64,000 bases of DNA from an uncultured Alphaproteobacteria bacterium (GTDB taxonomy: Bacteria; Pseudomonadota; Alphaproteobacteria; SP197): NCBI GenBank assembly GCA_943787175.1, contig CALSLK010000006.1, positions 124,001-188,000 of the forward strand, read 5' to 3'. Shown here one piece after another: positions 1 to 8,912 of this stretch (the stretch's first letter is position 1; every line of letters starts with the position of its first letter). A program made the position numbers and the translations under genes. Below the pieces are notes generated by a model. The model searched no databases, was not told the origin of the DNA, and was given only the letters and a program-made list of their open reading frames with translations.

Positions 1-3000
1 CAACTGCCGGGCGGAAGGCAGCGACCGTCTCACCCATGGCCATGGGCTGGGTGCGATGGCGCAGCATCCAGGAGGTGACACGTTCGACCAGCAGCATGGT
101 TTCCTCGAACATGCCGGTCTGAACTTCAGCCTCGACCTTGTTGTCGAGGGCTTCAATGGCCGCCCAGACGTCACGCAGGCCAAAGGCGTCACGGGCCACG
201 GCATAGGCACGCGCGACCTGATCGACGCCATGACCGGATTCCTCCGACAGGCGCCGCACAAAGGTGATACCCGCGCGGTTGACGATGGAGTTGGTCGTGA
301 AGGTCGCGACAATCTCGCGGCGCAGACGGTGATCCATGATGCCGTCACGGAACCGTTCCTGCAGCGCCGCCGGGAAATAACGCACCAGATCACCTTCAAG
401 GTCGGGATCATCGGGCAGGTCTGAAGCCAGCAGGGCGGGATAGAGATCCATCTTGGCATAGGCGAACAGAACCGAGAGTTCCGGGCGCGAGAAACGACGG
501 CCGCGCTGGCGCCAATCGGCCAGTTCCTCATCATCGGGCAGGCCTTCGATACGCCGGTCGAGCAGGCCGGTCTGTTCGACCTCTTTCATGAAACGGATCT
601 GTTCGTCGGTGCGCGTCTCGCCATGGCTCTGCAGCACGGTCAGCGCCTGGGTCTGGAGGTAGTTGTCACGCAGGACAAGATCGGCGACCTCATCGGTCAT
701 CTCGACCAGCAGACGGTCGCGCTGCTTGAGCGTCATATCGCCACCGGTGACGACATCACCCAGCAGGATCTTGATGTTGACCTCGTGATCGCTGCAATCA
801 ACGCCGGCGGAATTGTCGATGGCATCGGTATTGATGCGTCCGCCGGCCAGCGCATATTCGATGCGCCCGGCCTGGGTTGCGCCGAGATTACCGCCCTCGC
901 CCACGACCTTGGCGCCCAGCTGATCACCGTTGACGCGCAGGGTGTCGTTGGCACGGTCGCCGACTTCCGCATGGCTTTCGTCCGTGGCCTTGATGTAAGT
1001 GCCGATGCCTCCGTTCCAGAACAACTCCACATCAGCCTTCAACATGGCGTGGATCAGTTCGTTTGGTGTGACGTGCTCGCTCTTGATGCCGAAACAGGCG
1101 CGGATTTCTTCGGTAAGCTGGAGCGACTTGGCACTGCGCTCGAAGATCACCCCGCCCTTTGAGATGAGGTCGGCGTTGTAGTCCGACCAGGAGGAGCGCG
1201 GCAGGTCGAACAGGCGCTGGCGTTCGGCAAAGCTGGTCGCCGCATCGGGGTTGGGGTCACAGAAGATATGAAGATGGTTGAACGCACCCACCAGACGGAT
1301 GTGCTGCGACAGCAACATGCCGTTGCCAAAGACATCGCCGGCCATGTCGCCGATGCCGATGACGGTGAAGTCTTCCTTCTGGATGTTCTTGCCCATTTCG
1401 CGGAAGTGGCGTTTGACCGCTTCCCAGGCACCGCGTGCGGTGATCGCCATCGCCTTGTGGTCGTAACCGGCTGAGCCGCCCGAAGCGAAGGCGTCATCGA
1501 GCCAGTGGCCGTATTCGCGCGCCACGGCATTGGCGATATCCGAGAAGGTTGCCGTGCCTTTGTCGGCAGCAACCACGAGATAGGGATCGTCGTCGTCATA
1601 GCGCACAACCCGTTCGCGCTGGATGATCTCGCCACCGACGATGTTGTCGGTTATGTCGAGCATACCGGCCATGAAGGTCTGGTAGCAGGCGATGCCTTCG
1701 GCCTGGAACGCTTCGCGCCCGCCTTCGGTCGGCGGACGTTTGACGACAAAGCCGCCCTTGGAACCCACAGGCACGATCACAGCGTTCTTGACCATCTGGG
1801 CCTTTACGAGACCCAGCACTTCGGTGCGGAAATCCTCACGCCGGTCCGACCAGCGGATACCGCCGCGTGCGACCGGACCGCCGCGCAGATGCACGGCTTC
1901 GACGCGGGCCGAATACACGAAGATTTCGCGCCAGGGCCGGGGTTCGGGCAGATCTTCCACCTTGCTGGAATCAAACTTGAACGAAACGTAATTCTTGTAT
2001 TCACCATGTTCATCAAGCTGGAAGAAGTTGGTGCGCAGGGTGACTTCGATCAGGTTGAGATAACGCCGCAGAATACGGTCCTCATCGAGCGAGGCGACGC
2101 CGTCGAGCGCTTCGTTGATGGCCCTGCGGATGGCATCGCTGCGTGCTTCCACATCGGCGCGGTTGTCAGGATCGAAACGCGCAACAAACAACTGGACCAA
2201 CAGCAGCGCGATGCCGGGATTCATGGCCAGCGTGCGTTCGACATAAGCCTGGCTGAACGGTGCGTTGGCCTGCGTGAGGTACTTGGCATAGGCGCGCAGC
2301 ACGACGACCTGACGCCAGTCGAGTCCGGCAAGAATCAGATCGTTGAAATCGTCATCCTCGACCTCGCCCGACCAGACCCGCGCAAAGGTATCGTGGAAGC
2401 GCTGGCGTGCCTCGCTGACGTCAACTTCCCAGCCGAATTCAAGCTTCACGTGGAAGTCGTGAATCCAGATGAGTTCGTCGCCGTCGAACTTGATCTCGAA
2501 CGGCATCTCTTCAATCACGACCAGGCCCATATGTTCGAGCATGGGCATGATCGCCGAAAGCGGGACCGGGAACCCGGCGTGATAAACCTTGAAGTTGAGG
2601 ATGCCATCGTCGGCATCGACGCGCCGGTAGAGATTCATGGCGATGCCGCCATCGGCCATCTTTTCCATGCGCTCGATATCGGCCACGGCCAGTCGTGCGC
2701 TGAAGGTTTCCTTGTAGTTGGCGGGAATGGCATCGGCATAGCGGTGATACAGCACCATGCCCTGGCCTTCGCCGTATTCATCGGCCAGCGCATCAGCCAG
2801 ATCGTCTTCCCACTTGCGTGAGGCTTCGATCAGGCGTTGTTCGATGGTGCGTGCATCAATGCCGCTGCCCTGCCCGCCCGGGGTATGAACAATGAAATGG
2901 GCGCGCGCCATGGGCGCATCCGAAAGCTGGGTCGTGACATCCACGGAGTTGCCGCCCAGCTCCTCCATGAGGATGTTTTCCATGCGCGTGCGCAGGTCGG

Positions 3001-4294
3001 TCGAGAACCGGTCGCGCGGCACAAAAACCAGACAGGCGACAAACTCGCCATAGGAATCCCGGCGCATGAACATGCGGATGCGCTGGCGATGTTCCAGATG
3101 GAGGATGCCGTGGGCGAAACGCTCGAGCGTGTCGACATCAATCTGGAAGAGTTCGTCGCGCGGGAAGGTGTCGAGAATATGCTCGAGCGCCTTGGAATTG
3201 TGGCTACCCCGGGTGAAGCCTGAGCGTTCCGCCACGGTTTCGACCTTGCGGCGCAGCAGCGGAATCTGGCGCGGCAGGGCGCTGTAGGCCGTGGACGTGA
3301 GCAGGCCCAGGAAGCGGCGCTCGCCCACAACATTGCCGTCAGCATCGAACCGGCGCACGCCGATGTAATCCATATAGACCGCACGGTGCACGTCCGAGCG
3401 GGTCCACGCCTTGGAGATGATGAAGAGCTCCTTCTTCTCCAGGAAGCTGGCGTAGTGTTCGGGCAGCGGTTCCTTGTGGCGGTCGCGACTCTCCTGGGAG
3501 ACCTCGCGCAACACGCCAAGGCACTTGTCCTCGTCGAGATGGGCATAAACCCTGCCATCGCGATGTTCATAGACGTATTCGCGATGGCCCAGGAAGGTGA
3601 AGTGGTTGTCGTGCAACCATTGCAGGAAGTCGAGGCCTTCGGCCAGGTCTTCGGCAGGCACTGGCGGCGGGCTCGCCTTGAGTTCGGCGATCTGGGCATC
3701 CAGCTCGGCCATCATCGAGGGCCAGTCTTCAACCGACGCGCGAACGCTGGCCAGAACCTTTGCCAGGCGCGCCTCGATCTCCTCGTGACGGGCACCGGGC
3801 GGCTGCTGGGTGACTTCGATATGGAGCACAGATTCCGAGGCGGTCTCGTCGGTCTCGCCTCCGCGCCCGGCCAGCATGGTGACGGCACCCTTGTCGTCGC
3901 GGGTGACATGGACGATGGGATGAATCAGCATCAGCACCGGCAGGTTCATGGTGTTGAGCGCCGAGACCACGGAATCGACCAGGAACGGCATGTCGTCGTT
4001 GATGATCTCGATCGCGGTGTGGGTCGACTGCCAGCCGTTCTGTTCCAGATCAGGGTTGTAGACCCGGATCTTGGGGCCTGCCTGTTTACGTTGCTTCAGG
4101 CCCTGCCACATGGAAGCAACGGCGCCATAGAGGTTCTCGACCGATTGGCCGACGATGTCTTCGGTCAGCACATCGGCGAAGTAACTCTTGGCGAAGGTCG
4201 CAACCTTGTCGGCATCCGCCCCGAACCGTTCCCTGACCAGTGCCAGCACCTCATCCAGGCGTTCTTCCAGCAGGTGCTCGTCATCCTGTCGCAT
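1..4294 (-). CDS. gdhB: NAD-specific glutamate dehydrogenase, large (about 180 kDa) type, 3' end outside window
   Basis: Oxidatively deaminates glutamate to 2-oxoglutarate with NAD in the cytoplasm. The minus-strand frame starts at an ATG at 4294-4292 and stays open to base 1, about 1431 codons; the family runs to about 1550-1620 residues, so the C-terminus is missing. Translation shows the family's long N-terminal regulatory region. Around residues 820-855 is the catalytic block with RGGIRWSDR, then LVKAQMVKNAV and GSKGGF, carrying the conserved lysines. The NAD-binding region follows (GDMAGDVFGNGMLL, then SKGGVIFERSAKS, then GEGGNLG). The last residues in the window read HRTQPMAMGETVAAFRP. 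Long open frames on the plus strand here are shadows. It stands alone, divergent from soxB across repeat copy 1. Confidence 0.95.
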   Translation of the reverse strand, partial: MRQDDEHLLEERLDEVLALVRERFGADADKVATFAKSYFADVLTEDIVGQSVENLYGAVASMWQGLKQRKQAGPKIRVYNPDLEQNGWQSTHTAIEIINDDMPFLVDSVVSALNTMNLPVLMLIHPIVHVTRDDKGAVTMLAGRGGETDETASESVLHIEVTQQPPGARHEEIEARLAKVLASVRASVEDWPSMMAELDAQIAELKASPPPVPAEDLAEGLDFLQWLHDNHFTFLGHREYVYEHRDGRVYAHLDEDKCLGVLREVSQESRDRHKEPLPEHYASFLEKKELFIISKAWTRSDVHRAVYMDYIGVRRFDADGNVVGERRFLGLLTSTAYSALPRQIPLLRRKVETVAERSGFTRGSHNSKALEHILDTFPRDELFQIDVDTLERFAHGILHLEHRQRIRMFMRRDSYGEFVACLVFVPRDRFSTDLRTRMENILMEELGGNSVDVTTQLSDAPMARAHFIVHTPGGQGSGIDARTIEQRLIEASRKWEDDLADALADEYGEGQGMVLYHRYADAIPANYKETFSARLAVADIERMEKMADGGIAMNLYRRVDADDGILNFKVYHAGFPVPLSAIMPMLEHMGLVVIEEMPFEIKFDGDELIWIHDFHVKLEFGWEVDVSEARQRFHDTFARVWSGEVEDDDFNDLILAGLDWRQVVVLRAYAKYLTQANAPFSQAYVERTLAMNPGIALLLVQLFVARFDPDNRADVEARSDAIRRAINEALDGVASLDEDRILRRYLNLIEVTLRTNFFQLDEHGEYKNYVSFKFDSSKVEDLPEPRPWREIFVYSARVEAVHLRGGPVARGGIRWSDRREDFRTEVLGLVKAQMVKNAVIVPVGSKGGFVVKRPPTEGGREAFQAEGIACYQTFMAGMLDITDNIVGGEIIQRERVVRYDDDDPYLVVAADKGTATFSDIANAVAREYGHWLDDAFASGGSAGYDHKAMAITARGAWEAVKRHFREMGKNIQKEDFTVIGIGDMAGDVFGNGMLLSQHIRLVGAFNHLHIFCDPNPDAATSFAERQRLFDLPRSSWSDYNADLISKGGVIFERSAKSLQLTEEIRACFGIKSEHVTPNELIHAMLKADVELFWNGGIGTYIKATDESHAEVGDRANDTLRVNGDQLGAKVVGEGGNLGATQAGRIEYALAGGRINTDAIDNSAGVDCSDHEVNIKILLGDVVTGGDMTLKQRDRLLVEMTDEVADLVLRDNYLQTQALTVLQSHGETRTDEQIRFMKEVEQTGLLDRRIEGLPDDEELADWRQRGRRFSRPELSVLFAYAKMDLYPALLASDLPDDPDLEGDLVRYFPAALQERFRDGIMDHRLRREIVATFTTNSIVNRAGITFVRRLSEESGHGVDQVARAYAVARDAFGLRDVWAAIEALDNKVEAEVQTGMFEETMLLVERVTSWMLRHRTQPMAMGETVAAFRPAV

Positions 4295-4366
4295 CGTTGC
4301 CTCCCCAGGCGCCCCGAAATCAAACACTAGCAGGTTGTGCGACAAGGTCGAGTTTGGCCTAGATTG

Positions 4367-4705
4367 TTGCCTCAAACGCCGGGCGCATGCTCCGCTTTAT
4401 CTTTTAGCCTCAGTCGCCGGCGTTCACTCCGTTCACTTGGCTTACGCGCCTGGCGGCGCGCCGGTGCAGTCGCACCGGTCGGCGGCCGCTTCGCTCTCGC
4501 CGCCGAATGCCTGCTCACCAGCGGTGGTGGGTGGGTACATTCTGCTCAAGTAGTGCGTTCATGGGGAGGCCCGCTTGGGCCGACGGGGAGCGACGGCGAC
4601 CCCGCCGCGCATGCGGCGTTAGCCAAACGAGCGGAGCGAGTGCCGGCGCCTGAGGCTAAAAGACAAAGCGGAGCGAACGCCCGGCGCCTGAGGGAACAAA
4701 CAAAT
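4367..4705 (-). repeat. Interspersed mosaic repeat, copy 1 (inverted relative to copies 2-4)
   Basis: Copy 1 of a GC-rich intergenic element found four times in the first 19.3 kb. It has a CCTCAGNCGCCGG-type end facing outward at each side, a hairpin-rich half (GGTGCAGTCGCACC next to CGGCGGCCGCTTCGCTCTCGCCGCCG), one central unit ending GGTGAGCAGGC when read in reverse, and a half with GGGGAGGCCCGCTTGGGCC. The ends are nested: a partial second end lies at 4367-4390 and another at about 4669-4705, outside the core 4402-4668. No transposase is encoded. It sits between the 5' ends of the glutamate dehydrogenase and soxB genes, so both promoters lie in or beside it. Confidence 0.85.
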
Positions 4706-4774
4706 AGCCGCGAACGACCTCGCCATGCACTATGGCGCTCTTCGATGTGCATCCTGTGACGGGTACCTGAGACC

Positions 4775-6031
4775 ATGGTTTTTGCGCTGCTGAAACACGG
4801 CCTGAAGAGGGACGGACGCATGCCCCGCGCATTGCCGACCCCGTCTGAGCTGAAGCCCGCCTATGACGTTGTCATTATCGGTGGCGGCGGGCATGGCCTG
4901 GCGACGGCCTATTACCTGGCGCGTGACTGGGGCATCACCAATGTTGCGGTGCTGGAAAAGGGTTACATCGGTTCGGGCAATACGGGCCGGAACACCATGG
5001 TGATCCGCTCGAACTACCTGACCCCGGCGGGTGTGAAGTTCTATGACACCTCGGTCCGGCTTTATCAGGACCTTGCCAACGATTTCGACCTCAACCTCAT
5101 GATGTCGCGCCGCGCCCAGATCACCCTGGCCCATAACGACGCGCAGATGCGGACCATGCGCTGGCGCGACGAGGTGAGCCGCCATTTCGGCATCGCCAGC
5201 GATCTGGTCGATTACGAGGAACTCAAGCGCCTGGTCCCGTTCATGGATATCTCACGCGACGCACGGTTCCCCGTGCAGGGCGCGCTGGTCCATCACCCAG
5301 GCTCCATCGCGCGCCATGATGCCGTGGCCTGGGGTTATGCCTCGGGCGCCTGGAAACGCGGTGCCGAGATCCACCAGAACACCGAAGTCACCAGTTTTGA
5401 GCTGGAAAAGGGTGCAGGTGGTGAGAAAACCATCACCGGCGTCCATACCAACCGTGGCTTCGTGAAGGCAGGCCAGGTGATCCAGTGTGTTGCAGGCATG
5501 TCGGGCCAGGTCGCGGCCATGGCCGGCATCAAACTGCCAATCAAAACCTATCCCCTGCAGGCCGGCGTGACCCAGCCGCTCAAATCCTTCCTGGATCCCA
5601 TGATCTCCAGCGCCCAGCATCATGTGTACTTGAGCCAGACGTCACGCGGCGAAGTGGTGATTGGCGGCGGCAGCGACCCCTATACCCGCTACAACACCAA
5701 CAGCACGCTCGACATGAAAGAACACTGGATGGTCGGCACGCTGGAACTCTTCCCGTTCCTGGCCAATGTGAAGATCCTGCGCCAATGGGCCGGCATCACC
5801 GACATGACCCCCGATTACAGCCCCGTCATGGGCAAGTCCGAGGTGAAAAACTACTACCTCGACGCCGGCTGGGGCACCTGGGGCTTCAAGGCCACGCCCG
5901 TGTGCGGCAAGACGAATGCGGAGTTGATTGCGAAAGACGAGGTGCCGGAGCTGATTTCAGCGTTCGGGCTGGAGCGGTTCGATACGTTCTCGCTGCTGGA
6001 CGACAAGGCGGCGACGGCGGCGAGTCATTGA
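4775..6031 (+). CDS. soxB: Sarcosine oxidase, beta subunit (solitary)
   Basis: FAD/FMN amine oxidase subunit of heterotetrameric sarcosine oxidase, which demethylates sarcosine to glycine, formaldehyde and peroxide or passes methylene to tetrahydrofolate. The 418 residues match the family length. The Rossmann FAD motif GGGGHGLATAYYLA lies at residues 36-49, followed by the SoxB-typical GNTGRNT. The motif ARHDAVAWGYA contains His181, expected from the family to be the covalent FMN site. The ATG at 4775 gives the usual short basic leader before the dinucleotide fold. The partners soxD, soxA and soxG are absent from the window, so its alpha, gamma and delta subunits must be encoded elsewhere, or it works as a stand-alone amine oxidase. 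It is convergent with the next ORF, 7 bases away. Confidence 0.9.
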   Translation: MVFALLKHGLKRDGRMPRALPTPSELKPAYDVVIIGGGGHGLATAYYLARDWGITNVAVLEKGYIGSGNTGRNTMVIRSNYLTPAGVKFYDTSVRLYQDLANDFDLNLMMSRRAQITLAHNDAQMRTMRWRDEVSRHFGIASDLVDYEELKRLVPFMDISRDARFPVQGALVHHPGSIARHDAVAWGYASGAWKRGAEIHQNTEVTSFELEKGAGGEKTITGVHTNRGFVKAGQVIQCVAGMSGQVAAMAGIKLPIKTYPLQAGVTQPLKSFLDPMISSAQHHVYLSQTSRGEVVIGGGSDPYTRYNTNSTLDMKEHWMVGTLELFPFLANVKILRQWAGITDMTPDYSPVMGKSEVKNYYLDAGWGTWGFKATPVCGKTNAELIAKDEVPELISAFGLERFDTFSLLDDKAATAASH

Positions 6032-6038
6032 ATCTCGA

Positions 6039-6458
6039 TTACATCAATTCCTCCCAAACTTTTCGAAAAGCTCCTGTTGTCGGCACCCGTATCGAGAACC
6101 AATCAAACTTCGTAACCGCCTTCTGTTCGTCTCTGTAAGACTTACCCTTTCGTGTGACAACGTGATCTCCGGGGACACCCGTTTCTTGGTTCACAACGAT
6201 ACTATTGAGTGTTGGAATCTTGTTGTGTGCACAGTACCACCCTACGATTCCGAGGGCATGATTCAATGTGCGGCCAGCTCGAGGGTCGCGCCCCATCAGC
6301 TGTGCCAATTCGCCATAGGATATGGAGACTGACTTGCTTGGAATCGTGCGATTCATCATCACCAATGAAATTAGTGCGATCCACACCTGCTGAGCCTGCA
6401 CATGCACTCTATCTCCAGCACCGAATTTCTTAAGCTGAACAATGTTCTGGCTAGTCAT
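6039..6458 (-). CDS. Orphan protein of unknown function in an AT-richer insert
   Basis: 139 residues, soluble, with no signal peptide or membrane segment. I do not recognise a named domain. The region GELAQLMGRDPRAGRTL followed by LGIVGWYCAHNKIP and then VVNQETGVPGD resembles a segment I associate with uncharacterised accessory or defence-linked proteins, but that is a loose impression. It ends with FDWFSIRVPTTGAFRKVW. Base composition is clearly more AT-rich than the neighbours, suggesting recent acquisition. The first ATG (6458-6456) is only 14 bases from a perfect 42-bp palindrome, so its promoter or operator is probably built from that palindrome. It is convergent with soxB. Confidence 0.6.
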   Translation of the reverse strand: MTSQNIVQLKKFGAGDRVHVQAQQVWIALISLVMMNRTIPSKSVSISYGELAQLMGRDPRAGRTLNHALGIVGWYCAHNKIPTLNSIVVNQETGVPGDHVVTRKGKSYRDEQKAVTKFDWFSIRVPTTGAFRKVWEELM

Positions 6459-6472
6459 TTTTTAAACGTCCT

Positions 6473-6514
6473 TTTTTGCACTGAATGTTCAATATTGAAC
6501 ATTCAGTGCAAAAA
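6473..6514. promoter_or_regulatory. Perfect 42-bp palindrome upstream of the orphan ORF
   Basis: Every base from 6473 to 6514 pairs with its mirror around the centre 6493/6494 (TTCAATATTGAA), with no spacer: 21 plus 21 bases. The arms end in T5 and A5, so as RNA it would also look like a bidirectional terminator, but the stem is AT-rich and lacks a loop. It lies 14 bases upstream of the 6458 start codon. Candidate roles are an autoregulatory operator, a recombinase or nuclease site, or a terminator blocking read-through in both directions. Confidence 0.75.
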
Positions 6515-6753
6515 TGCAATCAATCATTTTTCAATGACCATTGGTGGCATTTCGTAGTTCGATCCAAGCCACATCGTTCTGAAAATTATATCGTGACAGG
6601 GGCCCTCTTGAGTATCTGGCTCCGCAACTGACAAAGCAAAACCCAGCAAACGCATTGAATTTGAAAGAGCGTTCAAGCGTGATCATCGTGCTCAGAGATG
6701 GTTGAGTGTTCGGTGCATGGTTTCTCCAGACAAGCCTGGGAATGGCTCAAATG
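6515..6753. other. AT-richer intergenic stretch, no gene seen
   Basis: Lies between the palindrome and the csp terminator. Composition stays lower in GC than the flanks. I see no open frame with a ribosome-binding site, no tRNA and no repeat. It is probably the rest of the acquired segment and the far flank of the cold-shock gene. Confidence 0.5.
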
Positions 6754-6784
6754 AAAAAGGGCCCGGTGCGTTAGCACCGGGCCC
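6754..6784 (-). terminator. Rho-independent terminator of the cold-shock gene
   Basis: On the minus strand GGGCCCGGTGC (6784-6774) pairs perfectly with GCACCGGGCCC (6769-6759) around a 4-base loop and is followed by five T. It ends 28 bases past the csp stop codon. Confidence 0.9.
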
Positions 6785-6811
6785 TGATCTCAAGTCAGCT
6801 GTCGTCGCAGA

Positions 6812-7015
6812 TTATGCGGGCGACAGATCAGCAGCGGCAGGCTTGCCACGCTGGGTGCTGACTTCGAAGTTGACCTTCTGGCCGTCCTGCAGCGTGGCCA
6901 TGCCAGCTTCTTCAACGGCTGTGGCGTGGACGAAAACGTCCTTGCCGCCGTCGTCAGGCTGGATGAAGCCGAAGCCACGGGTGGTATCAAAAAATTTAAC
7001 GGTTCCGGTCGCCAT
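6812..7015 (-). CDS. cspA: Cold-shock-domain protein
   Basis: 67-residue single OB-fold protein that binds single-stranded RNA or DNA and melts RNA structure. RNP1 (GFGFI, residues 14-18) and RNP2 (DVFVHAT, 26-32) are both present, as is the usual N-terminus MATGTVKFF. The ATG follows GAGGAGGTCC, a strong ribosome-binding site. A perfect terminator follows the gene. Monocistronic. Many alphaproteobacteria carry several such genes, so the suffix A is nominal and cold induction is not shown by the sequence. Confidence 0.93.
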   Translation of the reverse strand: MATGTVKFFDTTRGFGFIQPDDGGKDVFVHATAVEEAGMATLQDGQKVNFEVSTQRGKPAAADLSPA

Positions 7016-7230
7016 TGGCGGACCTCCTCATTCTCAAAGTTTACGCCAAGTCGGCGCGTCGCAACCCCACGATTATCGTGTGGCGCGGTATCCGAATTGG
7101 CGTTGTCTTGGAGAGAGTCCCCACGAAGGGGCAGGCGCAGCAAGGCAGGCAATCAATCGAACAAGGCGTATGTAGGTTATCCCCAGGGCGATTACCAGAG
7201 GATTCGTTGTGTTTTTTTTGTTCCTTTTTG
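7016..7230 (-). promoter_or_regulatory. Upstream/leader region of the cold-shock gene
   Basis: About 215 bases between the csp start and repeat copy 2, without a gene. Such genes often carry long structured 5' leaders; here CACGATTATCGTG (around 7068-7080) is a perfect short dyad that could form a leader hairpin. I could not define a promoter with confidence. Confidence 0.35.
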
Positions 7231-7569
7231 TCTTTTAGCCTCAGGCGCCGGCACTCGCTCCGCTCACTTGGCTAACGCCGCTGGGGCGGCGGGGTCGCAG
7301 TCGCTCCCCGTCGGCCCAAGAGGGCCTCCCCATGAACACACCACTTGAGCTGATTGTCTCACGCGCCACCTGAAGCTGTTGGTGATACGCGCCCTCCACC
7401 GGCGGTGAGCAGGCATTCGGCGGCGAGAGCGAAGCGGCCGCCGACCGGTGCGACGGCACCGGCGCGCCGATCAGGCGCGTAAGCCAAGCGATGCGGAGCA
7501 TGCGCCCGGCGTCTGAGGGAACAAACAAAAAGCAGAACGCGTGCCGGCGACTGAGGCTAGAAGACAAAC
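7231..7569 (+). repeat. Interspersed mosaic repeat, copy 2
   Basis: Same orientation as copies 3 and 4. It begins TTTTAGCCTCAGGCGCCGG and runs through the GGGTCGCAGTCGCTCCCC half, about one and a half central units (CACTTGAGCTGATTG, then a fuller CACCTGAAGCTGTTG unit ending GGTGAGCAGGC), then the hairpin half and the end GGCGTCTGAGGGAACAAAC at about 7509-7527. A further inverted end of the other type (GTGCCGGCGACTGAGGCTAG) follows at 7541-7569. It lies upstream of both csp (minus) and cfa (plus). Confidence 0.85.
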
Positions 7570-7622
7570 AGCGCCGGCTCTGGGATGATACGCGCACACA
7601 ACACCAAACCTGTGCAACCGCC

Positions 7623-8852
7623 ATGCGCTTTCTTCCCAAGTTGTTTCGCAAAGCCATCAAAAAGGGAAAGCTGACGCTTTCCGCGCCCGGGTTTGGGCCT
7701 GAGACCTATGGTGGCGAAGGGCCTGGGCCTGAGGTGGCGATACGGTTTACCGACGCTAGCTGGGACTGGAAAATCCTGCTGAACCCCGAGCTGCGCTTTG
7801 CCGAGGCCTATATGGACGGCATTCTGGTGATCGAAGAAGGCAGCGTCGCCGATCTGGTCAACATCTTCTATGTCAACAAACGCCGCTTCGACATGAGTGC
7901 CAACCAGATTGCGGTGAACGGTGTTCTGCGCAAGCTCAAGCGCTTCCAGCAGCACAATCCCATCGTGCGGTCGCGCGCCAATGCCGAGGCCCATTACAAC
8001 ATCGGCAACGACCTCTATCGCCTGATGCTTGATTCCGACATGCAGTATTCCTGTGCCTATTTCCCCACGGGGAAGGAGACGCTGGAGGAAGCGCAGCTTC
8101 TGAAAAAACGCCTGATCGCATCCAAGCTGCGCCTGGAGCCGGGACAGCGTGTGCTTGATATCGGCTGCGGCTGGGGCGGTCTGGCGCTTTATCTGGCCAA
8201 GGTCGCTGATGTCGAGGTGGTCGGCGTTTCCCTGGCGAGCGAGCAGCTTGATCTGGCCCGTCAACGCGCCAAGGCCGAGGGGCTGGAGGATCGCGTCAGC
8301 TTCGAGCTGCTGGATTACCGGGAAGTTACCGGCACGTTCGACCGGGTCGTTTCGGTCGGCATGCTCGAACATGTCGGCGCCCATCACCTGCAGGACTATT
8401 TCCTGAACGTGCGCGACCGGCTGACTCCTGACGGCGTGGCGCTGATCCATTCCATCGTCACCAAGGCACCGCCGGGCATCACCAGCGCGTTCATCCGCAA
8501 GTATATCTTTCCCGGCGGCTATTCGCCCGCGATCTCGGAGGTGTTTGGCGCGGTGGAACGTTCCGGCCTGTGGCCACTGGATGCCGAGGTCCTGCGTCTT
8601 CATTACGCCCTGACGCTGGAACACTGGTCCCAGCGGTTTGCGCAGCATCGCGACGAGGCCCAGACACTTTATGACGAACGGTTCTGCCGCATGTGGGAGC
8701 TGTATCTGGCAGCAGCCGGCGGCGTCTTCCGCTATGGCTCCAACGCTGTGTTGCACCTGCAGCTTGGGCGCGAGCGTGATGCCGTGCCGGTCACGCGCGA
8801 TTATCTGGGCGAAGCCAGCACAGCCCTGGCAGACCGTGAAGCCGGCGCCTGA
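7623..8852 (+). CDS. cfa: Cyclopropane-fatty-acyl-phospholipid synthase
   Basis: Transfers a methylene group from S-adenosylmethionine to cis double bonds of membrane phospholipid acyl chains. 409 residues from ATG 7623; a longer in-frame reading upstream runs into repeat copy 2 and is unlikely. Family marks are AHYNIGNDLYRLMLD, the conserved Cys in MQYSCAYF (about residue 143), the SAM loop VLDIGCGWGGLALYL (about 177-191) and the active-site block SVGMLEHVGAHH. No membrane segment; it acts at the membrane surface. It is followed 60 bases later by a secreted peptidoglycan-binding protein on the same strand, possibly a stress or envelope unit. Confidence 0.93.
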   Translation: MRFLPKLFRKAIKKGKLTLSAPGFGPETYGGEGPGPEVAIRFTDASWDWKILLNPELRFAEAYMDGILVIEEGSVADLVNIFYVNKRRFDMSANQIAVNGVLRKLKRFQQHNPIVRSRANAEAHYNIGNDLYRLMLDSDMQYSCAYFPTGKETLEEAQLLKKRLIASKLRLEPGQRVLDIGCGWGGLALYLAKVADVEVVGVSLASEQLDLARQRAKAEGLEDRVSFELLDYREVTGTFDRVVSVGMLEHVGAHHLQDYFLNVRDRLTPDGVALIHSIVTKAPPGITSAFIRKYIFPGGYSPAISEVFGAVERSGLWPLDAEVLRLHYALTLEHWSQRFAQHRDEAQTLYDERFCRMWELYLAAAGGVFRYGSNAVLHLQLGRERDAVPVTRDYLGEASTALADREAGA

Positions 8853-8912
8853 AGGCTGGACCCATCGCGCTGCCTCTGGCAAGACACCGACCACACCACC
8901 CGGGCCACATTC

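Noticed and set aside
1505-2821. 438-codon plus-strand open frame
   Set aside because: Lies antisense inside the glutamate dehydrogenase gene; its sequence lacks family features and results from high GC third positions.
4546-4821. Similar translated frames (SLRRR..., GAGTRSA...) recurring in all four repeats
   Set aside because: Recurrence follows from the DNA repeat; both strands and several frames are open and substitutions do not favour any one frame.
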